From: Halorubrum kocurii JCM 14978
GTDB taxonomy: Archaea; Halobacteriota; Halobacteria; Halobacteriales; Haloferacaceae
Direction of reading: 5' to 3'
Length of the DNA stretch: 58,174 nucleotides
Assembly (NCBI RefSeq): GCF_000337355.1
Contig: NZ_AOJH01000068.1
Span: forward strand, 1-58,174
Positions 9,667-19,388 of this stretch are shown here, in pieces. Within the stretch, counting starts at the first letter, position 1, and the number at the start of each line of letters is the position of its first letter. The notes beneath the pieces were generated by a model. That model was given only the letters and a program-made list of their open reading frames with translations, was not told the origin of the DNA and ran no database searches. The position numbers and the translations under genes are program-made.

Positions 9667-9673
9667 ACTAAAC
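9667..9673 (-). promoter_or_regulatory. bop TATA-like box
   Basis: On the minus strand TTTAGTA lies 30-36 nt before the first bop ATG, which gives a leader of only a few nucleotides. It lies directly downstream of the Bat-type site at 9679-9693. Confidence 0.5.
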
Positions 9674-9678
9674 GGCGT

Positions 9679-9693
9679 ACCCAACTAGTGTGG
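9679..9693. promoter_or_regulatory. Bat-type upstream activator site of bop
   Basis: ACCCAACTAGTGTGG matches the published bop-regulon activator consensus ACCcnactagTTnGG, recalled from Halobacterium salinarum work, except for one position (G for the second T of TT). The core ACTAGT is palindromic. It lies just upstream of the bop TATA-like box, the same order as in H. salinarum. Confidence 0.75.
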
Positions 9694-9755
9694 CTCTCCG
9701 CTGAGAACCGGTCACACCTGCTCGAAGCGAGGTGGTCGCGGCCGGCCGGCCCCGT

Positions 9756-11423
9756 TCACTGGTCGACGATCGCCGCCACGATCTTGCGCTGTGCCACTCG
9801 CAAGTGCTGGTGGAACGTCGATCGGGTGACGCCCATCGACTCGGCGATCTCGTCTCCGCTCGTTTCGTGTGGCCACGCGAAGTACCCGCTCGTGTGCGCG
9901 CGGACCAGCGCGGCGCGCTGTCGCTCCGTCAACTGCGACTCGATCTCGCCGACGAACCCGCGATGCGTCCGGTGGGTGTGTTCCCGCCGCCGATAGCTGC
10001 GGAGGTCCGCGTTCGGCAGGTCCTCCATCGCGTCGGCTGCGAGAGACCGCGCCAAGGCTTCCCGACCGACTTCGATCGTCGCGACCGCGACGCCGTCTTC
10101 GACCGACCAGCGACACAGCTCGCCGCTGTACTCCCTGAGAAGCCCCTCCAGCGGCGTCTGGTCGACGGACAGCTCGACCAGGGTTGCGGCGGTCTCCGCG
10201 GCGAGGATCGCGTGGACGGTGACGCCCGCTGCCTCGGCGGCCGCGTGGACACGCTCGTCGTCGACCCCCGTCGCGCCGTCGAGTTCGAACAGCAACGACT
10301 GCTCGCCCCGATCGCCGACGGTCCCGGTGTGGCGGAGCGAGCAGGACAGCGCCTCGGCGAACGCCCCCAGCGGGTGGTCGCCGAGCGCCAGCTCGAACTC
10401 GACGACGTTGTCCCCCCGGAGCGTCCGCTGGCTCTCGAGCGCGTTGATGCCGATCGCGACGGTCCGACCGAGCGCCGTCAGCACGTCGCGTTCGTGCCGC
10501 TGAAACTCCTCGGTCTGTGCGTAGACCGCGATGGCGCCGTAGGTCGCCTCGCCGAAGTAGAGCGGCACGCCGGCGACCGCGGCCGCCTCGGCCGGCTCGG
10601 TGGATTCGATCGGTTCGAGCTGCACGCGCCGGTCCTCGACCGCCGCCGCGACGACGGGGCTCGCCGAGCGAGCGCTGCCCTCCGTGGAGTCCATGGAGAT
10701 AGATTCGATGTCCGGCCCGACCTCGCCCGCCGTCGCTTTCGGTTCGACCGTTTCGGTCGCCGGATCGTACGTCCCGATCCACGCGCCGGTGTACGTGTTC
10801 GCGATGCTCCGCACCACGTCCCGTCGGAGCTCGTCCCGTGACGACGCCAGCGCCACGGCTTCTGTCACGTCGGCAACGACGCCGTCCAGCCGCTCCAGCA
10901 GGCGGGACTGCCCGGTCCGCTCGCGTTCGACCCGTTCCGCGCGCTCCGCAGCGGCCTCTTCGGCCCGCTTGCGGCGCGTGACGTCCTGTTGGAAGCCGAC
11001 GTAGTACGCGATCTCGTCCGCCTCGTCCCGGAGCGGCGCGAGCGTCACCTCGTTCCAGAACAGCTCGCCGTCCCGCCGGTAGTTTCGGAGTTCGACGGTC
11101 GTGGGCTCCCCGTTCTCGATCGCGGCGCGCATCTGACGCACCGGCTTCTCGCGGGTCGCCTCGCCCTGCAGGAACCGGCAGTTCCGACCGACCGCGTAGG
11201 ACGTCGAGTACCCGGTCATCCGCTCGAACGCCGCGTTCACGTAGATCAGCGGCATGTCCGGCTCCGTCGCGTCCGCGATCGTGATCCCGACCGGCGCCTC
11301 GTCCATCGTGCGGGTCTTCAGCGCCTCGTCGACGGCGTCGGTGCTCGCGGACGTCGCCGAACCGGACGCGCGGGTCGACCGTTCGGACCCCCGTTCGGAC
11401 CTCGGGAACTCCGGCCGTGTCAT
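9756..11423 (-). CDS. bat: Bat-like regulator of bacteriorhodopsin: LOV/PAS, GAF and HTH_10
   Basis: The product has 555 residues. A PAS domain of LOV type (about 38-150) has GRNCRFLQG with Cys82 where LOV domains form the flavin adduct, plus the flavin-contact residues Asn114 (LRNYRRDG), Asn124 (FWNEV) and Gln145 (VGFQQD). A coiled linker (about 150-175) and a GAF-like domain (about 180-320) follow. The C-terminal bacterioopsin-activator region (about 330-490) ends in an HTH_10 domain (LTERQRAALVRAH ... GVTRSTFHQHLRVAQRKI). Bat activates the bop regulon; light or redox sensing by the LOV part is inferred from its residues. It is encoded just before bop and behind atpB (118-nt gap). The start is the ATG at 11423; no clear TATA box precedes it. 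Confidence 0.88.
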   Translation of the reverse strand: MTRPEFPRSERGSERSTRASGSATSASTDAVDEALKTRTMDEAPVGITIADATEPDMPLIYVNAAFERMTGYSTSYAVGRNCRFLQGEATREKPVRQMRAAIENGEPTTVELRNYRRDGELFWNEVTLAPLRDEADEIAYYVGFQQDVTRRKRAEEAAAERAERVERERTGQSRLLERLDGVVADVTEAVALASSRDELRRDVVRSIANTYTGAWIGTYDPATETVEPKATAGEVGPDIESISMDSTEGSARSASPVVAAAVEDRRVQLEPIESTEPAEAAAVAGVPLYFGEATYGAIAVYAQTEEFQRHERDVLTALGRTVAIGINALESQRTLRGDNVVEFELALGDHPLGAFAEALSCSLRHTGTVGDRGEQSLLFELDGATGVDDERVHAAAEAAGVTVHAILAAETAATLVELSVDQTPLEGLLREYSGELCRWSVEDGVAVATIEVGREALARSLAADAMEDLPNADLRSYRRREHTHRTHRGFVGEIESQLTERQRAALVRAHTSGYFAWPHETSGDEIAESMGVTRSTFHQHLRVAQRKIVAAIVDQ

Positions 11424-11541
11424 ATGGGTACACGGTCGCGGACGACCAAAACCTACCGGGTCGCGCGAGCAGCCGGTCGGAGCCGTCCCTCAGCGCCGCC
11501 GCTGGCCGGAACGGGCGCGAAAGAGTGGAAAGAAGGCGGCG

Positions 11542-12963
11542 TCAGTCGGCCGCTTCGACGACCTGCCGCTCCGAGTCGTCCTCGCGGTAGTACTCCTCGA
11601 TGAACTCCTCGTCGATCCGGTTGAGGGCGTCCTTCGGGAGCATCGAGAGCAGGTCCCAGCCGATCTCCAGCGTCTCCTCGATGTCGCGGTTCTGGTCGAA
11701 GCCTTGGTCGACGAACTCCGACTCGAACGCGTCCGCGAAGTCCAGGTACTTGTTGTCCAGCTCCGAGAGCGCCTCGCGACCGACGATGTTCACGAGGTCG
11801 CGCAGGTCCTCGCCCTCCGCGTACGCCGCGAACATCTGGTCTTTCACGTCGGCGTGGTCCTCGCGGGTGAGCCCCTCGCCGATCCCGTCGTCCATCAGCC
11901 GCGACAGGCTGGGAAGCACGTTTATCGGCGGCTGCAGGCCCTGACTGTTCAGGTCGGGGTCGACGTAGATCTGCCCCTCCGTGATGTACCCGGTCAGGTC
12001 CGGGATCGGGTGGGTGTCGTCGTCGCCCGGCATCGTGAGGATCGGAATCTGCGTGACCGAGCCCTCACGGCCCTGAATCCGCCCGGCGCGCTCGTACAGC
12101 TGCGCCAGGTCAGTGTACATGTATCCGGGGTAGCCACGCCGACCAGGGACCTCCTCGCGGGCCGCTCCGATCTCGCGGAGCGCCTCGCAGTAGTTGGTCA
12201 TGTCCGTCAGGATGACGAGGACGTGGTAGTCCTTCTCGAAGGCGAGGTACTCGGCCGTGGTGAGCACCATCCGCGGGGTGACCGTCCGCTCGACGGCGGG
12301 GTCGTCCGCGAGGTTCATGAAGACGACGGAGCGCTCTAGCGCGCCGGTGCGCTCGAAGTCCTCCATGAACTCGTTGGCCTCCTCCTGTGTGATCCCCATC
12401 GCGCCGAAGATGACGGCGAACTCGGAGCTCTCCTCGTCGTCGCCCTCCTCCTCTTCGGGCACGCTGGCCTGCCGGGCGATCTGCATCGCCAGCTCGCTGT
12501 GCGGCTGGCCGGAGCTGGAGAAGATCGGGAGCTTCTGGCCGCGAACGAGGGTGTTCATCCCGTCGATCGCCGAGACGCCCGTCTCGATGAACTCCTCGGG
12601 GTACTCCCGGGAGTACGGGTTGATCGCCGCGCCGACGATGTCTTGACGCTCCTCGGGGACGATCTCCGGACCGTCGTCGATCGGGCGGCCGGAGCCGTCG
12701 AGGACCCGTCCGAGCAGGTCCTCGGTGACGGGCATCTTCATCGTCTCGCCCAGGAAGCGGACGGACGCGTTCTGGTCGATACCGGAGGTGCCCTCGAACA
12801 CTTGGATGGCGACGACGCCCTCCGAGGATTCGAGCACCTGTCCGCGCAGCGTCTCCCCCTGTGCCGTCTCGATCTCGACGATCTCGTCGTAGCCGATCGA
12901 CTCGTCGACCTCGGCGTACACGAGGGGGCCGCTGATCTCGGTGATGGTTTGATACTCTTTCAT
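11542..12963 (-). CDS. atpB: A-type ATP synthase subunit B (regulatory head subunit)
   Basis: This is the non-catalytic nucleotide-binding subunit of the A3B3 head. The 473 residues begin [18 protein letters not shown]. The degenerate P-loop region reads [15 protein letters not shown], as expected for B subunits that lack a canonical Walker A motif. Later motifs are [19 protein letters not shown] and [21 protein letters not shown]. The gene starts one nucleotide after the atpA stop (12965), so it belongs to the same message. It is the last atp gene before bat. Confidence 0.97.
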   Translation of the reverse strand: MKEYQTITEISGPLVYAEVDESIGYDEIVEIETAQGETLRGQVLESSEGVVAIQVFEGTSGIDQNASVRFLGETMKMPVTEDLLGRVLDGSGRPIDDGPEIVPEERQDIVGAAINPYSREYPEEFIETGVSAIDGMNTLVRGQKLPIFSSSGQPHSELAMQIARQASVPEEEEGDDEESSEFAVIFGAMGITQEEANEFMEDFERTGALERSVVFMNLADDPAVERTVTPRMVLTTAEYLAFEKDYHVLVILTDMTNYCEALREIGAAREEVPGRRGYPGYMYTDLAQLYERAGRIQGREGSVTQIPILTMPGDDDTHPIPDLTGYITEGQIYVDPDLNSQGLQPPINVLPSLSRLMDDGIGEGLTREDHADVKDQMFAAYAEGEDLRDLVNIVGREALSELDNKYLDFADAFESEFVDQGFDQNRDIEETLEIGWDLLSMLPKDALNRIDEEFIEEYYREDDSERQVVEAAD

Positions 12964-12964
12964 G

Positions 12965-14743
12965 TTAGTAGAGGCTCCGGAGTTCCTCGGCGATCTCCGA
13001 TTTGAGCTCCTCGACGTACTCCTCGTAGTCCTCTTGGACGCCGATCCGGTTGATCCGGGGGGCGGCCTCGGTGTCGACGATCTCCTCGACGGGGACGCCC
13101 GCTTCGAGCGCCTTGAACGCCTCGTCGTTGAACGTCTCGATCGTCGTCAGCATGAGGTACGTCTTCTCCGGCGGACAGAACGTGTCGACCGGGTGGAACG
13201 CGTTCTGCTGGAGGTACGCCTCGCGCAGGTAGCGGGCGACCTCCAGGGTGAGCTGCTGGTCGTCGGGGAGGGCGTCCTTCCCGACGAGCTGGACGATCTC
13301 CTGCAGCTCGGTCTCCTCGTCGAGCACGTCGACCGCCCACTGGCGCTTCGTCGCCCAGTCGTCTGCGACCTCGTCTTCGAACCACGGGTCGAGCTGGTCC
13401 TTGTACAGCGAGTACGACTCGTTCCAGTTGATCGACGGGAAGTGGCGGCGCTCCGCCAGGTCCGCGTCGAGCGCCCAGAACGTCTTCACGATGCGCAGGG
13501 TGTTCTGGGTGACCGGCTCGGAGAAGTCGCCGCCGGGCGGCGACACCGCGCCGATCGCCGAGACGGACCCCTCCGTCCCGTTGACGTTCTCGAAGTAGCC
13601 GGCGCGCTCGTAGAACTGCGCGAGCCGGGCGGCGAGGTACGCGGGGTACCCCTCCTCGCCGGGCATCTCCTCCAGCCGGGAGGAGATCTCGCGCATGGCC
13701 TCCGCCCACCGCGAGGTGGAGTCCGCCATCAGCGCCACGTCGTACCCCATGTCGCGATAGTACTCGGCGATCGTGATCCCCGTGTAAATGCAGGACTCAC
13801 GCGCCGCGACGGGCATGTTCGAGGTGTTCGCGATGAGCGAGGTGCGGGCCATCAGCGGGTTGCCGTTGGCCGGGTCCTCCAGCTCGGGGAAGTCCTCGAT
13901 GACCTCGGTCATCTCGTTGCCGCGCTCGCCGCAGCCGACGTAGACGATGATGTCCGCGTCGGCGTACTTCGCGAGCTGGTGCTGGGTGACCGTCTTCCCC
14001 GAGCCGAACGGCCCCGGGATCGCGGCCGTCCCGCCCTTCGCGATGGGGAACAGGCCGTCGAGGATGCGCTGCCCGGACACCAGCGGCGTCCGGGGCGTCT
14101 TCTTGTTCTCGGAGGGGCGCGCCTCGCGGACGGGCCACTCCTGGTGCATCGACACGTCCGTGCCGTTGGCGAGTTCGGCCACCGTCTCGGTGACGTCGAA
14201 CGACCCCGCCTCGATGGCGGTGACCTCGGTGGTCTCGTCCTCCTCGAGCGCGTCCGGCGGCACCATCACCTTGTGGTCGATGGTGACCGTCTCCTCGACG
14301 ACGCCGACCACGTCCCCGCGGCCGACCTCGTCGCCGACCTCGACCGTGGGCTCGAACTCCCACTCCTTCTCGAGGTCGATGCCGGGCGCGTCGACCCCGC
14401 GGTCGAGGTACGGACTGCCCATCTTGCCCTCCAGCACGTCCAGGGGCCGCTGGACGCCGTCGTAGATGGCGTCCAGCATGCCCGGACCAAGGTCGACCGA
14501 CAGCGGCTCGCCCGTGTTCTCGACGGGCTCGCCGGGGGCGACCCCGGAGGTTTCCTCGTACACCTGAACGGTCGTGATGTCGCCTTCGATCTCGATCACT
14601 TCCCCCATGAGGCCTTCGTCGCCGACGTAGACGACGTCGTTCATGCGGGCGTCGAGGTCGCGGGCGCTCACGACCGGACCGCTCACGCTCTGGATAACAC
14701 CGTCTTCGCTTATGGTGGTCTCCGTGGATTCTGCTTTACTCAT
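12965..14743 (-). CDS. atpA: A-type ATP synthase subunit A (catalytic)
   Basis: This catalytic head subunit makes or hydrolyses ATP. It has 592 residues. The Walker A motif GPFGSGKT lies near residue 240, and the catalytic region [11 protein letters not shown] follows near residue 266. The A-type bulge domain (about 115-190) precedes them, with its WPVR motif near residue 200. [20 protein letters not shown] is the catalytic-site loop. No intein is present. The gene lies between atpF (stop 14745) and atpB with 1-nt gaps on both sides, so translation is probably coupled. Confidence 0.98.
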   Translation of the reverse strand: MSKAESTETTISEDGVIQSVSGPVVSARDLDARMNDVVYVGDEGLMGEVIEIEGDITTVQVYEETSGVAPGEPVENTGEPLSVDLGPGMLDAIYDGVQRPLDVLEGKMGSPYLDRGVDAPGIDLEKEWEFEPTVEVGDEVGRGDVVGVVEETVTIDHKVMVPPDALEEDETTEVTAIEAGSFDVTETVAELANGTDVSMHQEWPVREARPSENKKTPRTPLVSGQRILDGLFPIAKGGTAAIPGPFGSGKTVTQHQLAKYADADIIVYVGCGERGNEMTEVIEDFPELEDPANGNPLMARTSLIANTSNMPVAARESCIYTGITIAEYYRDMGYDVALMADSTSRWAEAMREISSRLEEMPGEEGYPAYLAARLAQFYERAGYFENVNGTEGSVSAIGAVSPPGGDFSEPVTQNTLRIVKTFWALDADLAERRHFPSINWNESYSLYKDQLDPWFEDEVADDWATKRQWAVDVLDEETELQEIVQLVGKDALPDDQQLTLEVARYLREAYLQQNAFHPVDTFCPPEKTYLMLTTIETFNDEAFKALEAGVPVEEIVDTEAAPRINRIGVQEDYEEYVEELKSEIAEELRSLY

Positions 14744-14744
14744 A

Positions 14745-15074
14745 TTAGTCGTCCTCCTCCATCAGGTCGATCCCGATGGCTCGTTTGATCTGGTCGCGCA
14801 GCCCGCCGCTGCCGGCGCCGGACCCGCCGAGGGTCACGAGCACGGGCTCGATGCTCCCCTCCACCGACTCGCGGGTCCCCCGCGAGAGGTGGTCGAGGTC
14901 GTCGTCGTGCATCACGATGATGCCGGTGTCCTCGTCGCCGAGGGTCCGTTCGACGGCGTCGTCGAGCCGCTCGTCCTTCTCGTCGTCCGGTACGTTCTCG
15001 AACTTCCGCACGCCGGCGAGCCGGAACCCGGTGGTGAACTCAGGGCTCCCGACGACGGCGATCTCCTGGCTCAT
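14745..15074 (-). CDS. atpF: A-type ATP synthase subunit F
   Basis: This small central-stalk subunit interacts with D and regulates rotation. It has 109 residues with the CheY-like alternating fold. Visible are [22 protein letters not shown] at the N-terminus, the [13 protein letters not shown] strand-helix turn in the middle, and [10 protein letters not shown] toward the end. It lies 11 nt after atpC and 1 nt before atpA. Confidence 0.94.
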   Translation of the reverse strand: MSQEIAVVGSPEFTTGFRLAGVRKFENVPDDEKDERLDDAVERTLGDEDTGIIVMHDDDLDHLSRGTRESVEGSIEPVLVTLGGSGAGSGGLRDQIKRAIGIDLMEEDD

Positions 15075-15085
15075 GTTATCACCAG

Positions 15086-16117
15086 CTACGATTCGATCTG
15101 GTCGACCGGCAGCCCGGCCTCCTTCCCGCGGGCGATCGCCCGGATGTTCTCCACCTCGCGCTCCTTCGCGAGGATGTAGGAGATGATCGGGGTGACCGAC
15201 ACCGGGTGAATCGTGCCGAGCCGGTCGCCGTACGCCAGCAGGGCGGCGTCGGTCGCGTGCTCGAACGCGATGAGGCTGTCCGCCTCCTCGAGCTCGCGAA
15301 GCGCCGGCCCAAGCTCCTCCCCGTACTGGCTGTCTCCGATGTACTCCACGAGCTCGTCGAGGTTCCGCGCGAGCCGCGCGAGCGAGTCGCGGGTGAACAG
15401 CTCGCCGCCCTCGATGAAGTACGCCGCGGGGTCGATGTCCGCGCCCGACCGGGCGAGCCGGAGGGCGTTCGTCGCGTTCCGAAAGTCGACCTCCGCCTTG
15501 AGGAACGCCTCGTACTGCCGGGTCGGCTCTGCGTTGCCGAGTCCCGACAGGAGGCGCTCGTAGAACGCGCGGTCGACGGCGTTCTCCAGCGGCACGAGCG
15601 TGTCCGTCTCCTCGTACTCGCCGTACGCCTCCCGCAGCGGGTCCCCGTAGATCGTGTCTTCGAGCACCTCGACGACGGCGTCGATCGAGTCGGCCTCGAG
15701 CAGCCGCCGCATCCGGCGGCCGTCGAACTCCCCAGCGCGGATCAGGTCGACCTCTATCGCCGACTGGTCCGCGTCCGTGTAGGCTCCGCGGATGACCGTC
15801 TTCACGTTCCAGGCGTCGAACTTGCGGAGGTACCGGGCGATCAGGTCGTACAGCGACCCCTCGCTCCAGTCGAGGATGTCGTCGAACTGCCCGGCGAGGT
15901 TCCGGTTCAACGCGTACTCGATCAGGTCCACGCCGCCGTGCCGACTGCCGAGGGCGTTGATGTCTGCGCCGTAGCTCGACTCCTCCATGAACCGGGCGAT
16001 CTCCGCCGGGCCCATCCGGGTCAGCTTCCGGTACTCCTCGTCGCCGTAGAGGCTGCCGCGGCGGGCACGAACCCGCGCGACGACGTACTCTGGGTTCGAG
16101 CTCCCGACGGCGCTCAT
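15086..16117 (-). CDS. atpC: A-type ATP synthase subunit C
   Basis: This funnel-shaped subunit links the central stalk to the membrane ring. It has 343 residues, almost entirely helical, in three repeats of the V-ATPase subunit d family. It starts MSAVGSSNPEYVVARVRARRG and carries YGADINALGSRHGGVDLIEYALNRNL near residue 50. Its ATG overlaps the atpE stop by 4 nt, a coupling overlap. Confidence 0.95.
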   Translation of the reverse strand: MSAVGSSNPEYVVARVRARRGSLYGDEEYRKLTRMGPAEIARFMEESSYGADINALGSRHGGVDLIEYALNRNLAGQFDDILDWSEGSLYDLIARYLRKFDAWNVKTVIRGAYTDADQSAIEVDLIRAGEFDGRRMRRLLEADSIDAVVEVLEDTIYGDPLREAYGEYEETDTLVPLENAVDRAFYERLLSGLGNAEPTRQYEAFLKAEVDFRNATNALRLARSGADIDPAAYFIEGGELFTRDSLARLARNLDELVEYIGDSQYGEELGPALRELEEADSLIAFEHATDAALLAYGDRLGTIHPVSVTPIISYILAKEREVENIRAIARGKEAGLPVDQIES

Positions 16118-16692
16118 TGGTCGAACAGCTGCTCCGAGATGTTCTTCAACTCGTCGTCCCAGACGGACTCCAGGATCGAGTCGAACGTGTTGTTCACGCG
16201 AACGCGAGAGGTATCGCTCTCCGCGACGACCCCGCCGAGGCAGTCGACTTCGCCGTCGACCTCGGCGTTGCGGTCCTCGACGAGCTCCTCGACGAGCTCG
16301 ACGTCCTCGGGGCGGGTGTAGACGGCGACGTCCTCGTCGTCGTCGAACTCCGCGAGGGTCGCGTCGAGCAGCGTCTCGGTCAGCTCGCGGCGGCGGTCGC
16401 CGTCGAGCCCCTCGATGGCGGCCTCGACGTCGTCGTAGACGTCTTCCAAGACGTCGCGACGGGCGCCGAGCCGCTCCTGTTTGGCCTCGAGTTTGGCCGA
16501 GGAGAGGGTCTGCTCGCGTTCCTGATCGATCTGTCGATCGACCTCTGCGAGCCGCTCCTCGCGGATGCGCTCGGCGTCGGTCTCCGCCTCGGCGACGATC
16601 TCGTCGGCCTCGGACTCCGCCGCCTCGCGGATCTCCTCTGCACGCGCGCGGGCTTCGTCTCGAACGTCCTCAACGACAGTGTCCAAACTCAT
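16114..16692 (-). CDS. atpE: A-type ATP synthase subunit E
   Basis: This peripheral-stalk subunit pairs with subunit H. It has 192 residues. The N-terminal half (1-100) is a long charged helix rich in Ala, Glu and Arg with heptad-like spacing. The C-terminal half is a globular domain with DCLGGVVAESDTSRVRVNNTFD, typical of the family. It overlaps atpC by 4 nt and lies 21 nt after atpK. Confidence 0.95.
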   Translation of the reverse strand: MSLDTVVEDVRDEARARAEEIREAAESEADEIVAEAETDAERIREERLAEVDRQIDQEREQTLSSAKLEAKQERLGARRDVLEDVYDDVEAAIEGLDGDRRRELTETLLDATLAEFDDDEDVAVYTRPEDVELVEELVEDRNAEVDGEVDCLGGVVAESDTSRVRVNNTFDSILESVWDDELKNISEQLFDQ

Positions 16693-16713
16693 TGGTGTGA
16701 AAGGGAGTGCCGC

Positions 16714-16965
16714 TTAGACGATGAAGACGACGACGAGCGCGAGGATGACGATCGTCTCGGGAAGGACAGTCAGGATGAGCCCGTTGACGAAGAGGTCGTC
16801 GTCCTCGGCCATCGCGCCGACGGCCGCCGAACCGATACCTCGCTCGGCGTAGCCCGCGCCGAGCGCCGCCAGCCCGACAGCGAGTGCTGCCGCGGCGTTG
16901 GCGTCAGTCAGCGTTCCACCGGCCTGCAGTGCGACGTTCCCGAGTTCGTTGGTAGCTTCAAGCAT
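16714..16965 (-). CDS. atpK: A-type ATP synthase subunit K (membrane rotor ring)
   Basis: This is the proteolipid that carries ions through the rotor ring. The 83 residues form two membrane helices: about 26-50 (ALAVGLAALGAGYAERGIGS) and about 60-82. The ion-binding glutamate is in LPETIVILALVV. No sodium-type Gln/Ser ligand set is obvious, so proton coupling is the likely mode (inference). It has a 230-nt gap from atpI and its own TATA-like box (17021-17030), allowing the extra expression that a multi-copy subunit needs. Confidence 0.95.
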   Translation of the reverse strand: MLEATNELGNVALQAGGTLTDANAAAALAVGLAALGAGYAERGIGSAAVGAMAEDDDLFVNGLILTVLPETIVILALVVVFIV

Positions 16966-17020
16966 TGGTAGTAGTTGCGGTTGCTCGTCTCCGAACAGTT
17001 GCTAGTTGCCGCCACAGTGG

Positions 17021-17030
17021 TCATAAAGCT
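17021..17030 (-). promoter_or_regulatory. Internal promoter before atpK
   Basis: AGCTTTATGA on the minus strand lies about 56-65 nt before the atpK ATG, in the longest gap of the operon (16966-17195). Transcription would start near 17000 and leave a leader of about 35 nt. Confidence 0.4.
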
Positions 17031-17195
17031 TCCCAAAACAACCGAATAGAGCGCCCCTGATTCGAAAGAGAGATACGACTGACAACGGTGATTCTCGCGC
17101 TCCGTGCGACGCCGGCGAGGCGATTCGCGGAGGCGGCCCCCGAAGGTGGACTCGGGGCGGACCGGACCGCGTCGGCGATTTTGCGTCCGTCGCGG

Positions 17196-19388
17196 TCAGT
17201 CGTCCTCGGCGGTGTACCGCCGGTCGTAGCCGAACGGCAGGTACGAGTCGCCGCCGCCCTCGTAGAAGTTCCCGAAGAACTCCACGTACTCGAGACGCAC
17301 CGCCTGAATGCCGGCGGAGGTGACCCCGAGCGCGAGGACGACGATGTGCCCGACGACCGCGACGACGACACCCGCGACGAGAGCGAGGATGCCGACGATG
17401 GCGCTGGATTCGGGACTGTTGAACGCGGTCGTCATCCCCGCGAAGACCAGCTCGTAGTCGGCGGTGTTCTGGACCTCGGCGAGGTAGTCGGCGCTGAAGA
17501 TGAAGTGGAAGCTCCCGTCTCCGCCGTCGTCAATGTACGCGCCGAACGCGAGCAGGTTCACGGCGAGCGCCATCCCGCCCTTCGCGAGCAGCACCGCCAT
17601 GATCCGGGCGTACGAGATCACGTTGACGATCGGCGCGAGCACCTCGGCGAGCTCCGGCGGCTCACCGATCGCGAGCAGGACGATCCCGAGCACGATGGCC
17701 GCGATGGCGGCGTACCCGACCGCGACCGGGAAGCCGGCGAACGATACCGCGCCGAAGGTGAGGATGGAGAACGACTCGAACAGGAACTCCGGCTTCGGAC
17801 CGGGGAGCTGCTGGCTGAAGATCCAGATCCACGCGCCGTTGAGGATCAGCAGCCACGAGCCGCCCTCGTACATCGCGTGTTTCAGGTCGTGCTGCTGGTA
17901 GTTGCTCACGAACGAGAGGACGTGCCCCACGTTCAGGTGAACGAGTCCGAACAGCACGCTGGCGACGAGGAACGACAGCGCCCAGTCGATGTCGGCGGGC
18001 GAGAGCCCCTTCCCGTCGACGGGCCAGTGGATATCGCCCGGCAGCAGCTGGTAGGCGTGGTAGCCGAACACGTCGATGCCGAAGTAGATGCCGAACAGGA
18101 TCGTGAAGCCGCCGGCCCACAGCGCGACGGCGCCGAGTTCGCGGAACGTCCCGTCGTACCTGCTGTACAGGAAGGCGCCGATCGCGGCGTACAGCACGCC
18201 GTAGCCCACGTCGCCGATCATGAAGCCGAACATGAGCGGGAATGTGAGGAAGACCAGAAGCGTCGGGTCGAACTCCGAGTACTTCGGCCGCCCGAAGCCT
18301 CGCACGAGCACTTCGAAGGGGCCGGCCGCGCCCCCGTTGTCCTGGACGACCGGCGGGTCGTCGCTGCCGTGGGTCGCGTGGCCGCCGTCCGTGGCCGCCT
18401 CGCGCTCGCCGCCGCCGTCAGCGACCGCCTCGGTGTGGTGGTCGCCGTCGGGGGTGAACGACGCGCGCTCCAGCTCCTCGACCTCGGCGTGGTCGCCGAC
18501 CGCGTCGGCGATAGCCGTCTGCAGGTCGGGGAACGTCTCGGTCGGGACCCACCCCTCGGCAATGAAGGCGTTCTCGGTGGTCGCGAAGGAGAGGGGCGCC
18601 TGCTTCTTCTCGGCCTCGATGGTGAGCCGCTCTTCGGCGCGCAGCAGGAAGCCGGCCGCCTCCTCCTTCACCGCCGCGAGCTCGGCCTGAACTTCGTCGA
18701 GGTCCTTCAGCAGTCCATCGCGTTCGCGCTCCAGCTCTGCGACGTAGTCGCTCGGGCTGGCGTCCGCGCCCGGCACCTCGAGCAGCGCGATGTCGACGCC
18801 CACGAGCGAGTCCTGCAGGACGCCCTCCTCGGCGCCCTCGGCGGGTCGCGCGAAGATCGCGACGACGTCGCCTCCGGCGAACACCTCGAACGCGTCGATT
18901 CCGTCCGCGTCGGCGAGCGCCGCCTCGACCGCATCCGGCTTCGCCTCGCCGACGACGACTTCGAGCGAGTCGTAGCCGCCGAGCAGGTCGAGCTCGATTC
19001 CCAGGTCCGCGAACGGCTCCATCCGCTCGATCTCCTCCTCGCGGTCGCGGATCTCGCCTTTCAGCTCGTCTTGGCGGTCGTTGAGCTCGTTGACGCGGTC
19101 GCGCACGTCGGCGAGCTCCGCCTCGAGTTCCTCGTCGTCGAGCGGGCGGGCCTCGTCGGCCTCGTCGCCCTCGACGTCGAGGATGCTCTCCAGCGAGCGG
19201 ACCGTGACGAGTCGCTCGTTAACGGTCTCCGCGCCGTCGAGCGACTCGCCGGGCGCGAACCCCTCGTAGCGCTCGTCGTAGTCGGTGACGTGCAGGGAGT
19301 GGTGTTCGTACGTCGCCTCGATCACATCGTCGATGACGCGCTTCGAGCCCGTCACCGACACCTTGCTCATCCGCTCAGGCCTGAGCAT
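17196..19388 (-). CDS. atpI: A-type ATP synthase subunit I (membrane stator, a-type)
   Basis: This stator subunit forms the ion half-channels beside the K ring. It has 730 residues. The N-terminal soluble arm (about 1-370) includes coiled-coil stretches near 90-125 and 250-280. A His/Asp/Gly-rich halophile insertion lies near 320-350. The membrane part (about 385-725) has about seven or eight helices, including LLVFLTFPLMFGFMIGDVGYG and the conserved ARIMAVLLAKGGMALAVN segment with the stator arginine. The start at 19388 (MLRPERMSKV) matches haloarchaeal homologues and overlaps atpH by 14 nt. Confidence 0.96.
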   Translation of the reverse strand: MLRPERMSKVSVTGSKRVIDDVIEATYEHHSLHVTDYDERYEGFAPGESLDGAETVNERLVTVRSLESILDVEGDEADEARPLDDEELEAELADVRDRVNELNDRQDELKGEIRDREEEIERMEPFADLGIELDLLGGYDSLEVVVGEAKPDAVEAALADADGIDAFEVFAGGDVVAIFARPAEGAEEGVLQDSLVGVDIALLEVPGADASPSDYVAELERERDGLLKDLDEVQAELAAVKEEAAGFLLRAEERLTIEAEKKQAPLSFATTENAFIAEGWVPTETFPDLQTAIADAVGDHAEVEELERASFTPDGDHHTEAVADGGGEREAATDGGHATHGSDDPPVVQDNGGAAGPFEVLVRGFGRPKYSEFDPTLLVFLTFPLMFGFMIGDVGYGVLYAAIGAFLYSRYDGTFRELGAVALWAGGFTILFGIYFGIDVFGYHAYQLLPGDIHWPVDGKGLSPADIDWALSFLVASVLFGLVHLNVGHVLSFVSNYQQHDLKHAMYEGGSWLLILNGAWIWIFSQQLPGPKPEFLFESFSILTFGAVSFAGFPVAVGYAAIAAIVLGIVLLAIGEPPELAEVLAPIVNVISYARIMAVLLAKGGMALAVNLLAFGAYIDDGGDGSFHFIFSADYLAEVQNTADYELVFAGMTTAFNSPESSAIVGILALVAGVVVAVVGHIVVLALGVTSAGIQAVRLEYVEFFGNFYEGGGDSYLPFGYDRRYTAEDD

